Source of the DNA: Cucumis sativus
Taxonomy: Eukaryota; Streptophyta; Magnoliopsida; Cucurbitales; Cucurbitaceae
Direction: 5' to 3'
Assembly: GCF_000004075.3 (NCBI RefSeq)
Contig: NC_026657.2
Coordinates: 9,548,001-9,612,000 of the forward strand
Length of the DNA: 64,000 nt
Part shown: positions 11,430 through 22,879 of the stretch, one piece after another
Layout of the letters: each line of letters begins with the position of its first letter
How positions within the stretch are numbered: the stretch's first letter is position 1
Translations under genes and position numbers: made by a program
Notes under the pieces: model-generated
Seen by the model: the letters and a program-made list of their open reading frames with translations, nothing else
Told to the model about the DNA's origin: nothing
The model's database searches: none

Positions 11430-12350
11430 TCCCCCTGAAGTTTTATAAATTAGTTAACTAACGAATAAGGGAAGCCCCTCAAGTTTTATAAATTAGTTAA
11501 CTAAGGAATAAGAAAAAGAGTGACGTAATTAAAGAGACACCTTTTTAAGTGATTTGGAAATTTTTATTAATTTTATATTATTAATTTATGTTGGCGAATC
11601 ATTTTCTTTTTTTATTTTGTTTTATATTTCCATCTTTTACTGATCTCAATCTCCCTGGTCTTCTACTCCTCTCTTACTTTTCCGATTCTGTAAAATGTGT
11701 TACAAAAATGGATTGGGCTTTAAATCTACTCCTACATAATCTTAATTAATGTACTCTTAGAAGTAGACAAGCTAAATGTATTCCAAGATTTAAATTCAAA
11801 AGAATTTTCTCTTATCTCTTCCATTTCTGATCCACTTCAAAGATAGTATCTCAACACCTTCACAGCCCTCGTCACCGCCACAACCCCAGGCAGTAGGTCA
11901 ACGGCTTCACTGCCTCTTTGGTTTTTCATTTCTCTCCAAGGCGAAGGCAATAAAAGACGAGGGAGATAGAGAGAAAAAAATAGATAAATATAAAATCAAA
12001 TGAAATTAGTTACCATCTCACAAACGTTATTCTTCAATTATTTGTATAAATTAGCGTGAGACCATATTATCTCATCACCCAATCAAAGAATGTTTATCTT
12101 AATACGTACCTGCAGATCATAATATATTATAATAAATTTCAACCTGATCACTCAAACAATAATGAATATCTCAATACGAATCTGCAGATAATATATTATA
12201 ATACATATAGAAGACTGCGTTAATTTAAGTAAACTAAGAAGGATTGTGAATCTGGAATCGACGGTCAGCCAGGCAGCCTCCGCAAAAGTCCACAACGTGA
12301 GCTGGGAAAGATGCCAAAGCAATTTTCGGATCAGGGTTTTGAAACTCACA
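11430..12350 (+). repeat. Third inhibitor duplicon 3' flank, class I module, and promoter of copy C
   Basis: AAGTTTTATAAATTAGTTAA occurs twice in tandem at about 11438 and 11480, a small local duplication at the deletion point. 11500-12050 matches 3660-4210, with the class I module at 11820-11975. 12050-12350 matches 4200-4440 and carries the promoter of copy C (TATAAA at 12360-12365). No other coding sequence is seen. Confidence 0.72.
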
Positions 12351-12462
12351 AATATTGCCTATAAAACGGCACATTTCCATTGCCTGTAAAATACCCAAAT
12401 CAGAATTAAAAGGACAGAAAGAGTCTTCCAAATTCATACATATAATATACCCAACCTTCAAC

Positions 12463-13009
12463 ATGGATGAAGAATTTGATACAAGTAAGTCCATTATAAA
12501 TACTCACCCTATCAAATTGCTTTTAATTTTTCAAAAATATTTGTTCCAAAGTTGTTTTAATTTCAAAACAATTTGTTTTTGAGTATTTTGTTTCGACTTC
12601 CATTAAATATATGGTCTGTAAACTAACATAAATTTGATCAACTATCACAAGTATTGGAAGTCAAATGATATCAATTCAATACACACCAAAACGATACCCC
12701 GATACCTGTTTATGCAATTTGAGTTATATTCTATCCAAGGGTATACTTTGGTTGGATTTTAGATTATATCTATTTGCAAAATTTAACATATAATCTATAT
12801 ATAATTCTTAAATAGGAAAATCTATATGGCCAGAGCTTGTTGGCGTAGACTTTTCTGCTGCTGCTAGGATAATAGAAACAGAGAATCCCAATGTGAAGGC
12901 TACCAAGATTCTAATCGGTAGTCCCGTGATTCTGAATTATGATCCTACCCGAGTTTGGGTTATTTGCAATACAGAAGATAAGGTTGTTGACATACCCCGC
13001 GTCGGTTAA
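12463..13009 (+). CDS. Potato inhibitor I family serine protease inhibitor (copy C)
   Basis: There are two exons, 12463-12484 and 12816-13009, with a phase 1 intron (donor GTAAGT, acceptor TAAATAG) and 71 residues. The protein starts MDEEFDTRKSIWPELVGVDF and continues with AAARIIETENPNVKATKI. The binding loop is GSPVILNYDPTRVWV, with predicted P1-P1' Leu-Asn. It ends VVDIPRVG. There is no signal peptide, and the classical Cys pair is missing; the single Cys lies in the later strand VICNTEDK. The gene, intron, promoter and 3' flank are close paralogues of copy B, consistent with segmental duplication. Expected role: inhibition of subtilisin- or chymotrypsin-type proteases of insects or microbes (family knowledge). 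Confidence 0.88.
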
Positions 13010-13329
13010 CGATTGGACGATGTGTATAAGGTGAATCATATGTATAATGTTTATGCATATGTCTAAGTGAATTATATGCTTAATCATGTCATTCCATCAT
13101 GGTACTAATAAGTGGAATTTCTACCATTTCAACTCTTGTTTTGAGTGTGTTTATTTGTAATAAATTGTTCCAATAAACATCAACAGAATTTAAATATTGT
13201 TCATGCAAGTTTTATAATCTTAATGTAAATTGTGGGCATCTCATTATGTTCTATTGGTACCCACAAACAGAAGTTAAATCCCAAAGGATTCTCTCTTATC
13301 TCTTCTATTTCTTTCTTCAATTCATTGGA

Positions 13330-13530
13330 GATAAAAAGTTCACTTCAAAGATGGTTTCTCCAATGGCTTTACCGACCTCGTCACCAGTAGAACCTGAGGG
13401 CACCGGGTTAACGACTTTACTTCCCTTTCACTATCTAACACATACACAATGACAAAAATCCTCACTTCCCACCTTCGGATTTTGCTCCCGTATAGCAAAG
13501 GCAGTAAAAGATGGGGGAGAGGGAGAAAAA
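13330..13530. repeat. Conserved non-coding module, class II, after copy C
   Basis: This is the third class II module, with the TTACCGACCTCGTCACC, GGGTTAACGACTTTACTTCC and CACATACACAATGAC blocks seen also at 5440 and 10160. It lies about 320 bases 3' of the stop of copy C, the same spacing as after copy B. Confidence 0.65.
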
Positions 13531-13639
13531 AAAGTTAAATATAAAATAAAAAGAAAAAGAAAATGACTTAGTTAATTCCCATCTTACAAAAAAATTATTA
13601 TTTTTTATTATCTAATAGTATATCTCAAACCATATTTTT

Positions 13640-16600
13640 ATTTATTAAACTACAAATTCACCCAAAAGCTTAAGCTCATGGTTGAAGGCAAATTTAAGAT
13701 CGTTAACTCATATAGCCTAAATTGTATATGATATTACCTGAGAAGTTTAATTTTCTAATAAATTTCACAAATGTCCTAAATGAGCCTCCATGTTACACAA
13801 GTGTATGATCCAAATTACTTTAATACTCATTTCTATTATTTAATTAATTTATAACAAATATCTGAAAAGAAAAAATCATGAGAAACGATTTTTGAAAGAA
13901 GTGGAAAACTATTTAATGTTTTTCTTGTGCGAAAACGATCATCTACTCATTTCAACGTGGGTTACAATTTTTACAGAGAACTTTTAGAGAGTTCGGAGGT
14001 GAAGAAAAAGACATTCGACGGCGGACAAATACAAAACTTCTCGGGTATAATACTTTAACATCGTAGGAGTCACTTCTCCTAGACCTTATACTCTTTTTGG
14101 TTACAAAGAGAAACTAAAAATAATCAGACTTGTAGTCATTTATTTTTATCCTACATATTTTTTAAAAAAAATAATATTAGTAATAATGACTAAACTTTTA
14201 TTTATTTATTTTAAAAAATGGTAAAAAAAAATTAGTAATAACATAATATCTGATTTTGATCGTTTTAGAAAATAAAAACAAATCCATTTATTTTAAATGA
14301 AATCTTTTAATATCAAAGAATTTATTTAGTTTTAAATAAAATATTTTAAAAAAAACATATTTCAACTCATTTTAGGAAAAAATACATTAATAAAATCTTT
14401 GACTTATTTTATATCATTTTTTAAAAAAATAAATTCAATTTTTTTAAAAAAAATCTTTTAATATCCATTTAATTTATTAATTAATTTTGCACAAAATTTC
14501 AAAATATCTCATTTAATTAAATTTATTTATTTTGGGAAAATGAAATTTATTTTATTAATATAATATCAAATTTTGATTTTTATTCTTATTATTTTTTCTA
14601 ATTTATGGTACACTTCCGGTCTATATACCTATACCTTTGTCATTTGGAAAATGGAAGGAAAAAAGTTCTTACAAAAAAAAAAATCTTTAGAGAAAAGTTG
14701 TTAAAAAAAATTGGGAGAATATGAAGAAAAGTTTTCTCTAAAATGTAGGTTTTTTTTTTATTCACTTCATTATGTTAGTATCTTTACCATTTTTTGTTTT
14801 GGTATTTTTTTTTATTTATCTTTACCAAATCAAATCTTGTGTTCAAATAAACTTTGTTAGAGGTTACATGTGGTAGAGTTTTACTCTCAAGGATTCGCAC
14901 CTCATCGACCAATAATTTTCTTTCGGATTTGATCTTTTTTGTTATCTTTTTTTTTTCGTTAAAGATAGAGAGAAAGAAAAAATTGTATAAGACTTTTTTT
15001 AATTTTTTTTGGCTTTCTTTTACTTTTACTTTTACTGTTATTTTTATAAAAAGAAGAAACCTTAGTTTTGTTCTTCTCCCTAAATGATAGAGAATTTTTA
15101 ACTCTCGATCTTTATTTTCATCTTTCTAAAAATATGGAGGGAAGGAATGAACAGTATCATCTTTCTAAAAATATGGAGGGAAGGAATGAACAATAGAGAA
15201 TTATGTAATTATTATAAATATATATATATATATATATATTATTGTTATGGTACTCATATTTATATTTATTGATGTCTTCTTTCTATTACTACTATAAGTC
15301 GTTGATATTCTTTTTATATTACTATTTATTCTCTATTAATTATCTTATTATTATTACTTTATATATATATATATATATATTTCTTTTCATTACTGCTTCT
15401 TTTTGTTTCTTTCCTTATTTTATTTACATGATTATGTTTTTCTTCCTTTTACTTATTCTCACTACTATCCTAATAATTATTGTTACAGGCACTTAAAAGC
15501 TAATTTTTTTTTTTTGTATTTTAAGTTTTTCAATGTTTTAAAATTATTCTAATTTAAAAGTCTCTATGTTTTTTTTTAAAAAAAAAACTCTTTGTTAATC
15601 ATTTAGCAAATTTTATCTAATGTTATAATTTTTTTTAATGTTTTTAAACTTTCAAAATTTAATCTAGAGTAGTTTCCTAAATGAATATTTTTTAATAACT
15701 TAACCATTTTCTTTAAATAAAATCCTACGATGAAATTTAGAAAATTTGGGAGTCCGATTTTCTAGATTTCTTGAAGTGATGAATCACTCCTGAAAGTCCA
15801 AGATATGATCCCAAGAAAAAATGAATTTAATCAATGTTTTAAAAAAAAATTAATCGAAGACTAACCTATGATAGATTTTGAGAAATTGTAATAATTCTCC
15901 ATTTTCTTAAAATGAGAAGTTTCTTTCAATATATAGTCTAATTAAAATATCTATTTCACTTATTTTTTGAGATTATTGCTTCAATATTGGAGTAATGAGG
16001 GGTAAAATAAGACATTAGTTTTAAAATAAATAAATAAAATATTTTCAATTCGAGGTTTGAAATTTGGTCATTGTTTTTCTAAATGGGTGTTGTAGAGTGC
16101 TAATATCTTATTTACACACAAATGAATTCGGAACTCAATTCTATTTTTCGCAGACCATTTTTTAAAAATTGTTTAACTTTATTTCGGTGTTCAATCACAC
16201 TGTAAAAATGATTGGTGACGACTCTTATTTTCTTTTAAAAAAAACTAACTCTTTTGAGGACGTCGACCGTTCTGCGTCGTCTCGGGCACGTGGTGACAAG
16301 ACTCTCTGCTATAAAAGTCTTCTTTAAATATCTTATCTCGATACAATGAAATCACTCGTAAAGATATCAAGAATTCTCATAAAATAAAGAATATAACAAA
16401 TTTACCTTCGTGCAGATTCTTCGCCAACAAAAATATAAACTTCTAAACAGAAGCTATGAAGAATAGATTGTTTAGAGAACTTTTGGTTTTGAAAGAGGGA
16501 AGAAAGTCTTTTCTTTGAAAAGAAGGGAAGGAGGTATTTATGATAAAATATTCCTAAATACGATCAAAATCTTTTATCTTGGTTTAAAGCATATTTGGTA

Positions 16601-16850
16601 TCTTTTCTTTAAATAAAAAGAGAACTAACTCCATATTTGTTAAAAAAAAATCAAACAAAATAAAAAATAGAAAAGACTCGAAACCAAGGAGAAAAATAAC
16701 AAAGAATGATTCGGAGATGATGAAAGGAAAAAGAAGTGAAATGGAGATTTGGATGAAGAAAAAAAGTGAAAAAGAAGAAGAAATTAAAGAAAACGGAGAG
16801 AGAGGAGATGGTGGAGGAAGGAAGAAGAAAGAGAATAATTTCTTTTTAAA
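13640..16850. other. AT-rich intergenic DNA without recognised genes
   Basis: Long A/T runs fill this stretch. It includes (TA)n microsatellites at about 15222-15240 and 15360-15380 and a perfect-looking 39-base tandem duplication (units starting 15118 and 15157, core AAAAATATGGAGGGAAGGAA). Around 16200-16310, a GGTGACGACTCTTATTT segment followed by a GC-richer GACGTCGACCGTTCTGCGTC stretch resembles non-coding DNA of LTR elements, but too little is left to classify it. No gene can be supported. Confidence 0.55.
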
Positions 16851-17226
16851 AAATAATCAAAAAGAAGATTGAAACGTGGCATCATAAAAATGGGTCACGT
16901 GGAAGGATGCAGGTGTAGGTGACACCCGCAAGCACCCAAGTTTTACTCTTTCGAAAAGAGGACAACGATTGGGTATAATCTTAATTCTTATTATAAAAAG
17001 CGTCAAAATAATTTCATCTTTTTTACTCCCTTCCTCCACGATCTTAAACGAAGAAACATGATTTTTGGATTTATTCTGCATGCCTTTTTTTTTCTTATAG
17101 GTTCAAAACATCCCCTACCAAAAACGATCTAAAGTCATTTCAAAAGTAAATTGGGTTGAAAGCTTAAATTGGGTTCACAAAATACAAAAGAGAAGAAGAG
17201 AAGGTTCTTCAACAGAAAACCCTCGC

Positions 17227-17229
<3 letters not shown>

Positions 17230-17262
<33 letters not shown>
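17230..17262. repeat. (TA)n microsatellite
   Basis: An uninterrupted run of about 15 TA dinucleotides. Other TA tracts stand at 15222-15240, 15360-15380, 21418-21437 and 42738-42766. Confidence 0.9.
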
Positions 17263-17264
<2 letters not shown>

Positions 17265-17399
17265 ATTGAATTAGTATCCAAATTTATAAAAAAAAGGGTG
17301 GGAGAAAAAACTTGATTCTATACTCGCTCACAATGGGCTATGCAATAATGGGCCATAAATCATAAGAATATGAGAAGAACTAAAGGTAATTGTAATGGA

Positions 17400-17660
17400 T
17401 GACCATTTAAGAAATAATAATTAAAGATATAGCAACAGTTAAAAAAATTTACAAATATAGTAAAACTATCGCTGATAGACTTGTATCGCAAACAGATTCG
17501 TATGATCTATAAGTGATAGACGAATATTTACAACATAGTCTATCGGTGATAGACCTCTATCATTGATAGAATTTGACAAATTTTGCTATATTTGCAATTT
17601 TTTTAAAATCTTGCTACATACTTAATTATTTTGAATTTAATTGCTAAATTTGCAACTATC
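17400..17660. repeat. GATAGAC-rich interspersed repeat
   Basis: This segment contains repeated GATAGACTTGTATC, CTATCGGTGATAGAC and CATTGATAGAATTTG motifs, framed by AATATAGTAAAACTATCGC and TTTGCTATATTTGCAAT. Related, more diverged stretches occur at about 42050-42230, 47930-48040, 56740-56870 and 62570-62860. The pattern fits a dispersed MITE-like or other short repeat. No terminal inverted repeat could be fixed by eye. Confidence 0.5.
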
Positions 17661-17664
17661 CCAA

Positions 17665-19970
17665 TAACTAATGGGTTGTCTTAACACCCCCTTGCAAACT
17701 AATGGTTGTTGCGTCAATAAGTGTGATTTTGTTCTTCAACTTGTGAAATGATGAAGTAGACAATGGTTTGGTAAGAATATATGCAACTTGTTGTGACGCT
17801 GGAAGATGACATACATAGATTTTCTTCTTTTGAACCAAATCCCAAACAAAGTAAATATCAAATTCAACATGTTTCGTTCTTGAGTGTAATATGGGATTAG
17901 CACTTACGTGAACTGCACTCAAATTATCACACCACACAATAGAAAGATGAGGTATAGTGATGCATGAGTCAAATAATAGAGAACGAATCCATACTAATTC
18001 AGTACCAAGTAAAGCAAGACATCTGTATTTAGCTTCAATACTAGATTTATATATAATGGACTGTTTCTTTGATCTCCAAGATACTAAATTGTTACCAAAG
18101 TAAACACAATAGTGTGATGTAGGCTTTCTATCATCAGGATCAGAAGCCCAATCGGCATCAACAAAACCAACAAGTGATAATTCATTAGTACGTCTAAGCC
18201 ATAAACCATGAGATAAAGCATCTTTGAGGTATCTTAGAATGTGATTTATGTGTTGTCAATGAGCAATTTTAGGAGAATACATAAATTGACATGCTTTATT
18301 CATACTATATGATATCTTAGGATGTGTAAGAGTAGTATATTGTAATGCACCAACAGTACTACGATACATATACACATCATGAAAGTCTTCACCTTGATGA
18401 ACAGAAAGTAATGGTTCACTTATCATTGGAGTTGAGATTGGTTTTGCCTCAATCATGTCTGTCTTCTACAACAGATCAGTAATGTATTTTGTTTGAGACA
18501 AAAACATACCTCCATTTGTAGGACATGATACTTCCACTCCAAGAAAATACCTAAGCGTCGCAAGGTCTTCAAGAGCAAAGTTACTATTAAAGACTTAATC
18601 AAATCATCCAAGATTTTATCAGAATTTTCCGTGATAATTAGATCATCAACATATACTAGAATATAACAACATGAAATAGGAGTTATTCTAATTAACATAG
18701 ATGAGTTAGCTTTGGATGTTCTGAAGCCTAAGGTATGTAAACTACATTTTAACTTTTCATACCATGTCTGAGGTGCTTGTTTTAGTGCATAGATAGCTTT
18801 CTTTAGATGACAAACCAGAGGATGATGTGTTTTTACTTCAAACCCATAAGGTTGATCCATATAAACATTTTCTTCTAATTCACCATGTAAAAATGTGTTA
18901 TTAACATCAAGTTGCTTTATATATCATCCATTCATAATAGCAATGGTTAGATGCATATGTATTGTAACTGGTTTCACAACAGGGTTAAATGTCTCATTGT
19001 AATCTATGTTCGGTGTTTGATGAAACCCTTTAGCAAATAATCGAGCTTTATATCTAGCAATTAACCCATCAAAGTTCATTTTGATTTTAAAAGCCCATTT
19101 GCAACCAACAATTTTTTTATTATCTTATTTGTGAGTGAGACTCCATGTGTTATTTTGTTTTAAAGCTTTAAATTCTTCTTCCATAGCTTTCCTCCATTGA
19201 GGATACTTTAAAGCGTGTTTAGCAGTAGTAGGTTCAATCAGAGTGAAAGTTTTAGGTTTATAAATATCACTTTTGCTTCGAGTTACCATTTGATGAGTAT
19301 TGAGATTTAAGGACTGATTTGTATTGGTGGAGTCATCTTGGGTCTGTGATGATATTTGTTCATCCTCATTGTCTCCTCTTGGTAATCCATCTCCATATTG
19401 TTCCTGACTTCCTGTTTCTAAGGGATACACAGCAGTAGAATTCAATTTATCATTGTGATCAGTAAATGTATCAGTGTGTTGCCTCTCTTCATTATGATTC
19501 ATTGTTGGCTTATGGACGATGGACTGGATTGGAGAAGCCAATACATTTTTTGTTGATAAAGTTTTACAATGAGATGAGAAAGATGCATATAGTGAAATGA
19601 ATTTTCATCAAATAGAACATGTTTGGATATGTAAATGCGGCCATCTTGAGAAAGACATTTATAACCTTTGTGGGATGAACTGTAGCCCAGGAAGGTACAT
19701 GGTGTGGATCTGTAAGATAGTTTGTGGAATTGATAAGGTCTGATGAAAGTATAACATTTACAACCTAAATTTTTTAGAGAATAGTTAGGTTTCTGACCAA
19801 ATAACTTCTCCAATGGACTAAGTTGATTAAAAATAGGTGTGGGTAGGCGATTGATAAGATACACGTCTAGAGAAAGCTTCATCCCAAAAAGTTAAAGGTA
19901 AAGTAACTTGAGAGAGAAGAGTAAGGCTCATGTCCATAATGTGTCTATGTCTTCTCTCAACTATTCCATT
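17665..19970 (-). mobile_element. Ty1/Copia LTR retrotransposon fossil, pol part only
   Basis: Read on the minus strand from about 19970 down to 17665, the sequence shows in order the end of the integrase region, the linker before reverse transcriptase, reverse transcriptase (LKKAIYALKQAPQTWYEKL and a YVDD box), and RNase H (MWCDNLSAVHVSANPILHSR, SRTKHVEFD, ILTKPLS). Gag, protease, the integrase core and both LTRs are not seen. The copy is clearly broken, with at least five reading-frame interruptions. It is an old fossil by the amount of decay, but without an LTR pair no date is possible. Its left neighbour is the GATAGAC repeat. At its right edge, inhibitor 3'-flank DNA resumes (TTTATTTGTAATAGACTGTT), so it lies in a former inhibitor copy. 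Confidence 0.85.
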
Positions 19971-20640
19971 TTCAAGTTTGTTTATTTGTAATAGACTGTT
20001 GAATTAATGGTTCCAATAATAATATCAACCAAGATCAATTCTTAGATATTGTTCGTGCAAGTGTCATCTTGATATATTCAATAATTATTTAGCCGTTCAA
20101 GTTCTAAAAATTAGGGGAAAATATATTTTCGGTCCTTAAAATATTAATCATCCCTGGTCTGCTACACCTCTCAATTACTCCTCTCTTACTTTTCCGATTC
20201 TGTAAAATGTGTTTTTTTTTTAAAAAAAAAGTTTGGCTCTAAATCTAGTCCTACATAATTTTAATTAATGTACTATTAGAATTAGACAAGGTAAAGGTAT
20301 TCCAAGATTTAAATTCAAAAGAATTTTCTCTTATGTCTTCCATTTCTGATCACACTTCAAAGATGGTATCTCAACACCTTCACCGCCACAACCCGAGACA
20401 GTGGGTCAACGGCTTCACTTTCCTTTAACAAAAGCAACAAAAATCCTCACTGCCCATCTTTGGGTTTTCCTCTCTCAAGGCCAAGGCAATAAAAGACGAG
20501 GGAGATAGAGGAAATATAAAATCAAATGAACTTAATTACAAAGAAAACTAAAAAAATCTAATTTATTATCTAATACTATATCTCACATTATTATTCTTCA
20601 ACTATTTGTATTAACTAGCGGAGGCCATATTTATTCATAT
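19971..20640 (+). repeat. Inhibitor 3' flank and class I module (fourth duplicon remnant)
   Basis: The segment matches 3565-4200 (TTGAATTAATGGTTCCAATA, CTCTCTTACTTTTCCGATTC, CTTCAAAGATGGTATCTCAA). It is what remains 3' of another lost inhibitor gene. The class I module is at about 20345-20510. Confidence 0.7.
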
Positions 20641-20959
20641 ATAACTTGATCGCACAACTGACTTTCAAAGCCTAAGAATGGGAGAAATGTAGGAAGGGAT
20701 AGAAAAGAAGAGAAGAAAAAAAGCAATAGCAAAAATACCTAATTGTGAGGGTTTAATGGGCGAATGAAGACAAAATGAATGGAAGATTTGAAAAAATTAC
20801 TGTACAATTGTTCTAAAATGCTACTGATTGTGATTACGCGTAGAACAAAATTGGTGTAACTAAAAAGGATAATGGATGGGTGTAACCTTGACTTTCTAAA
20901 AAACACTAAAAAAAATTCTACCACTTTTTATAAAAAGAAAAAGAGAAAAAAAACTTTTG

Positions 20960-21785
20960 TTTTAACAAGGATGTTGATATGCCTACTTTATCCACATACT
21001 TCAATGAATAACTTCTATCTGGATGTTTAAGTTTCTCCCATCTTCATTTTTACTTATATATCTATACTAAAAATGATTTTAATTTTTAATATTTTGCTAA
21101 ATTGATTGAAAAAGACACAAAAATATATACAAATAAAAATAAGTCATCATTTAGCTAGGAAGTTGTATAAACAAAGACATGACAAAAACATACATACCTA
21201 TAGTTCACGTAGCAAAAGGTGCATAATTACACAACCCAATCACGGTTAATTGTTTAGGTAGTATCTTAAGTAGCTAAATGACCACTCATTTTTATACATT
21301 TTTTTTTTTTTTTTGTTTCTCCTAACTATGCTAGTACACAAAACAAAAACTCTAACAAGCTTTGACTTTAATACTCCAAACCAAAAATGTATCTAAGCAT
21401 AAACATTGAAAAGCCATTAATATATATATATATATAAAGAACTGCATTTTTTTACAAACATGGATAGAAAGGCCACGAAAAAAACGTATGAAAAGTCTTG
21501 CCATTCTAGCAAAATAAACTACAAGTGGGAACTAAATTAGTTAATTATTCAAAGGATGAAACATCCCTGAATCAAAGAATGCTTATCTTAATATATACCT
21601 GCACATAATATATAATAATACATATTGGCCATTTGTAATAGACGTAATCTATGAAGGCTTATGCATTCGTAATCGCCGGCCAGTCACCGCTAAATCCACA
21701 ACGTGGGCTGCCAAAGATCAAAGATGCCTGACAACTTGGCGGCAACTTGGGATTTCCAGAGGCTTTCGAAGCTCTCAAATATTGG
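20960..21785 (+). promoter_or_regulatory. 5'-flanking region of inhibitor copy D
   Basis: This is a diverged relative of the duplicated flank at 5990-6780 (GCTAGGAAGTTG, GTAGCAAAAGGTGCATAA, CTACGAAGGCTTATG-like). It ends in GGCTATAAAATGAGACATTT with the TATA box at 21787-21792, about 85 bases before the ATG. Confidence 0.6.
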
Positions 21786-21872
21786 CTATAAAATGAGACA
21801 TTTCATTGGCCATCAAAACCCAAATTAAAATTAAAGAGTCTGCAAATCCATACATTTATACTAACCTTCAAT

Positions 21873-22279
21873 ATGGCTGAAGAATCTGCTCCAAGTAAGT
21901 TCATCCTATCAAAACGATCTTTTTTGAGAAACTAGTTTCGATTGAACGGTTTGTAAACTAACTTGAATTTGACTTTATTCAATTTGAAGTTTTGTATATT
22001 TTGTGTTTGTCAGAGGGTATACTTTGATTGGATTTTAGTTGATATCTATTGCAAAGTTTAACATAAATATATAATTCTTAAATAGGAAAAACTGAATGGC
22101 CAGAGCTTGTCTTTGTAAAATATTCTATTGCTGCTGCGATCATAGAAAAAGAGAATCCTGATGTGGAAGCTGTCAAGATTCTATCTGGTACACCTAGAAT
22201 TCTGAATTTTGATATCAATCGAGTTTGGGTTGATATCAATGTGGAAGAAGTAGTCGTGAAAAAGCCCAAGGTTGGTTAG
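21873..22279 (+). CDS. Potato inhibitor I family serine protease inhibitor (copy D)
   Basis: There are two exons, 21873-21894 and 22086-22279, with a phase 1 intron of 191 bases and 71 residues. The protein starts MAEESAPRKTEWPELVFVKY, then AAAIIEKENPDVEAVKILSG. The binding loop TPRILNFDINRVWV has predicted P1-P1' Leu-Asn, and the C-terminus is VVVKKPKVG. It contains no Cys at all, so the disulfide that ties the loop to the N-terminus in classical members is absent. It is the only intact gene of the copy A type; copy A at 3012 is its broken sister. The second residue after WPELV is Phe rather than Gly. Likely a cytosolic or vacuolar defence inhibitor (family knowledge). Confidence 0.88.
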
Positions 22280-22879
22280 AGACTGGATGATGTATAAGGT
22301 TAATCATATGTCAAATGCTTATTTATGTCCATCATCAATTGTACTAATAAGTGGTATTTCTACCATTTCAACTCATCGTTCCAATATTGTTATTATTATT
22401 AATTGTGCTGATATGTAATAAATTGTCAAATTAATTGTTACCATCATTGTCAACAAAGATCAATTCTTAGATACCGTCTACGCAAGTTTCATGATAATTA
22501 TTAATTGGTTTTCGAGTTTTCCAAATTAAGTTTGTAATCTCACAATAACGTAATTTAGGTCCCGTCTGGAGACCATTTTGTCGCCCATTTCCTATATATG
22601 GCTCACAATGATATACATCTTTCAGCTTATTTCCTATCTCTTAGGTAATTTTTGTATATCATTATTTATAATTTAGAGGTCTGGAATGAAATATTTTTCT
22701 TGTTATTCATATACGATGCTTTATTTGGAAATCAAGGCCCACCGTTTCCTCATCATTGTTTTCACGGACTCAAAGTTCCTTTACAAGCAAACCCAGAATA
22801 CGCTACCTTCTTATCAACCCCCGCTTAAAAGTCTTGAAATGACTGTCAGAAGTTAAAATTTTGCACTCAAATGCATTTG

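Noticed and set aside
12152-12494. Minus-strand frames, and similar ones at 4293-4556
   Set aside because: They lie antisense over inhibitor promoters and leaders and recur only because the promoters are duplicated.
14854-15496. Hydrophobic open frames
   Set aside because: They are products of T-rich sequence with long homopolymer runs; there are no motifs or splice context.
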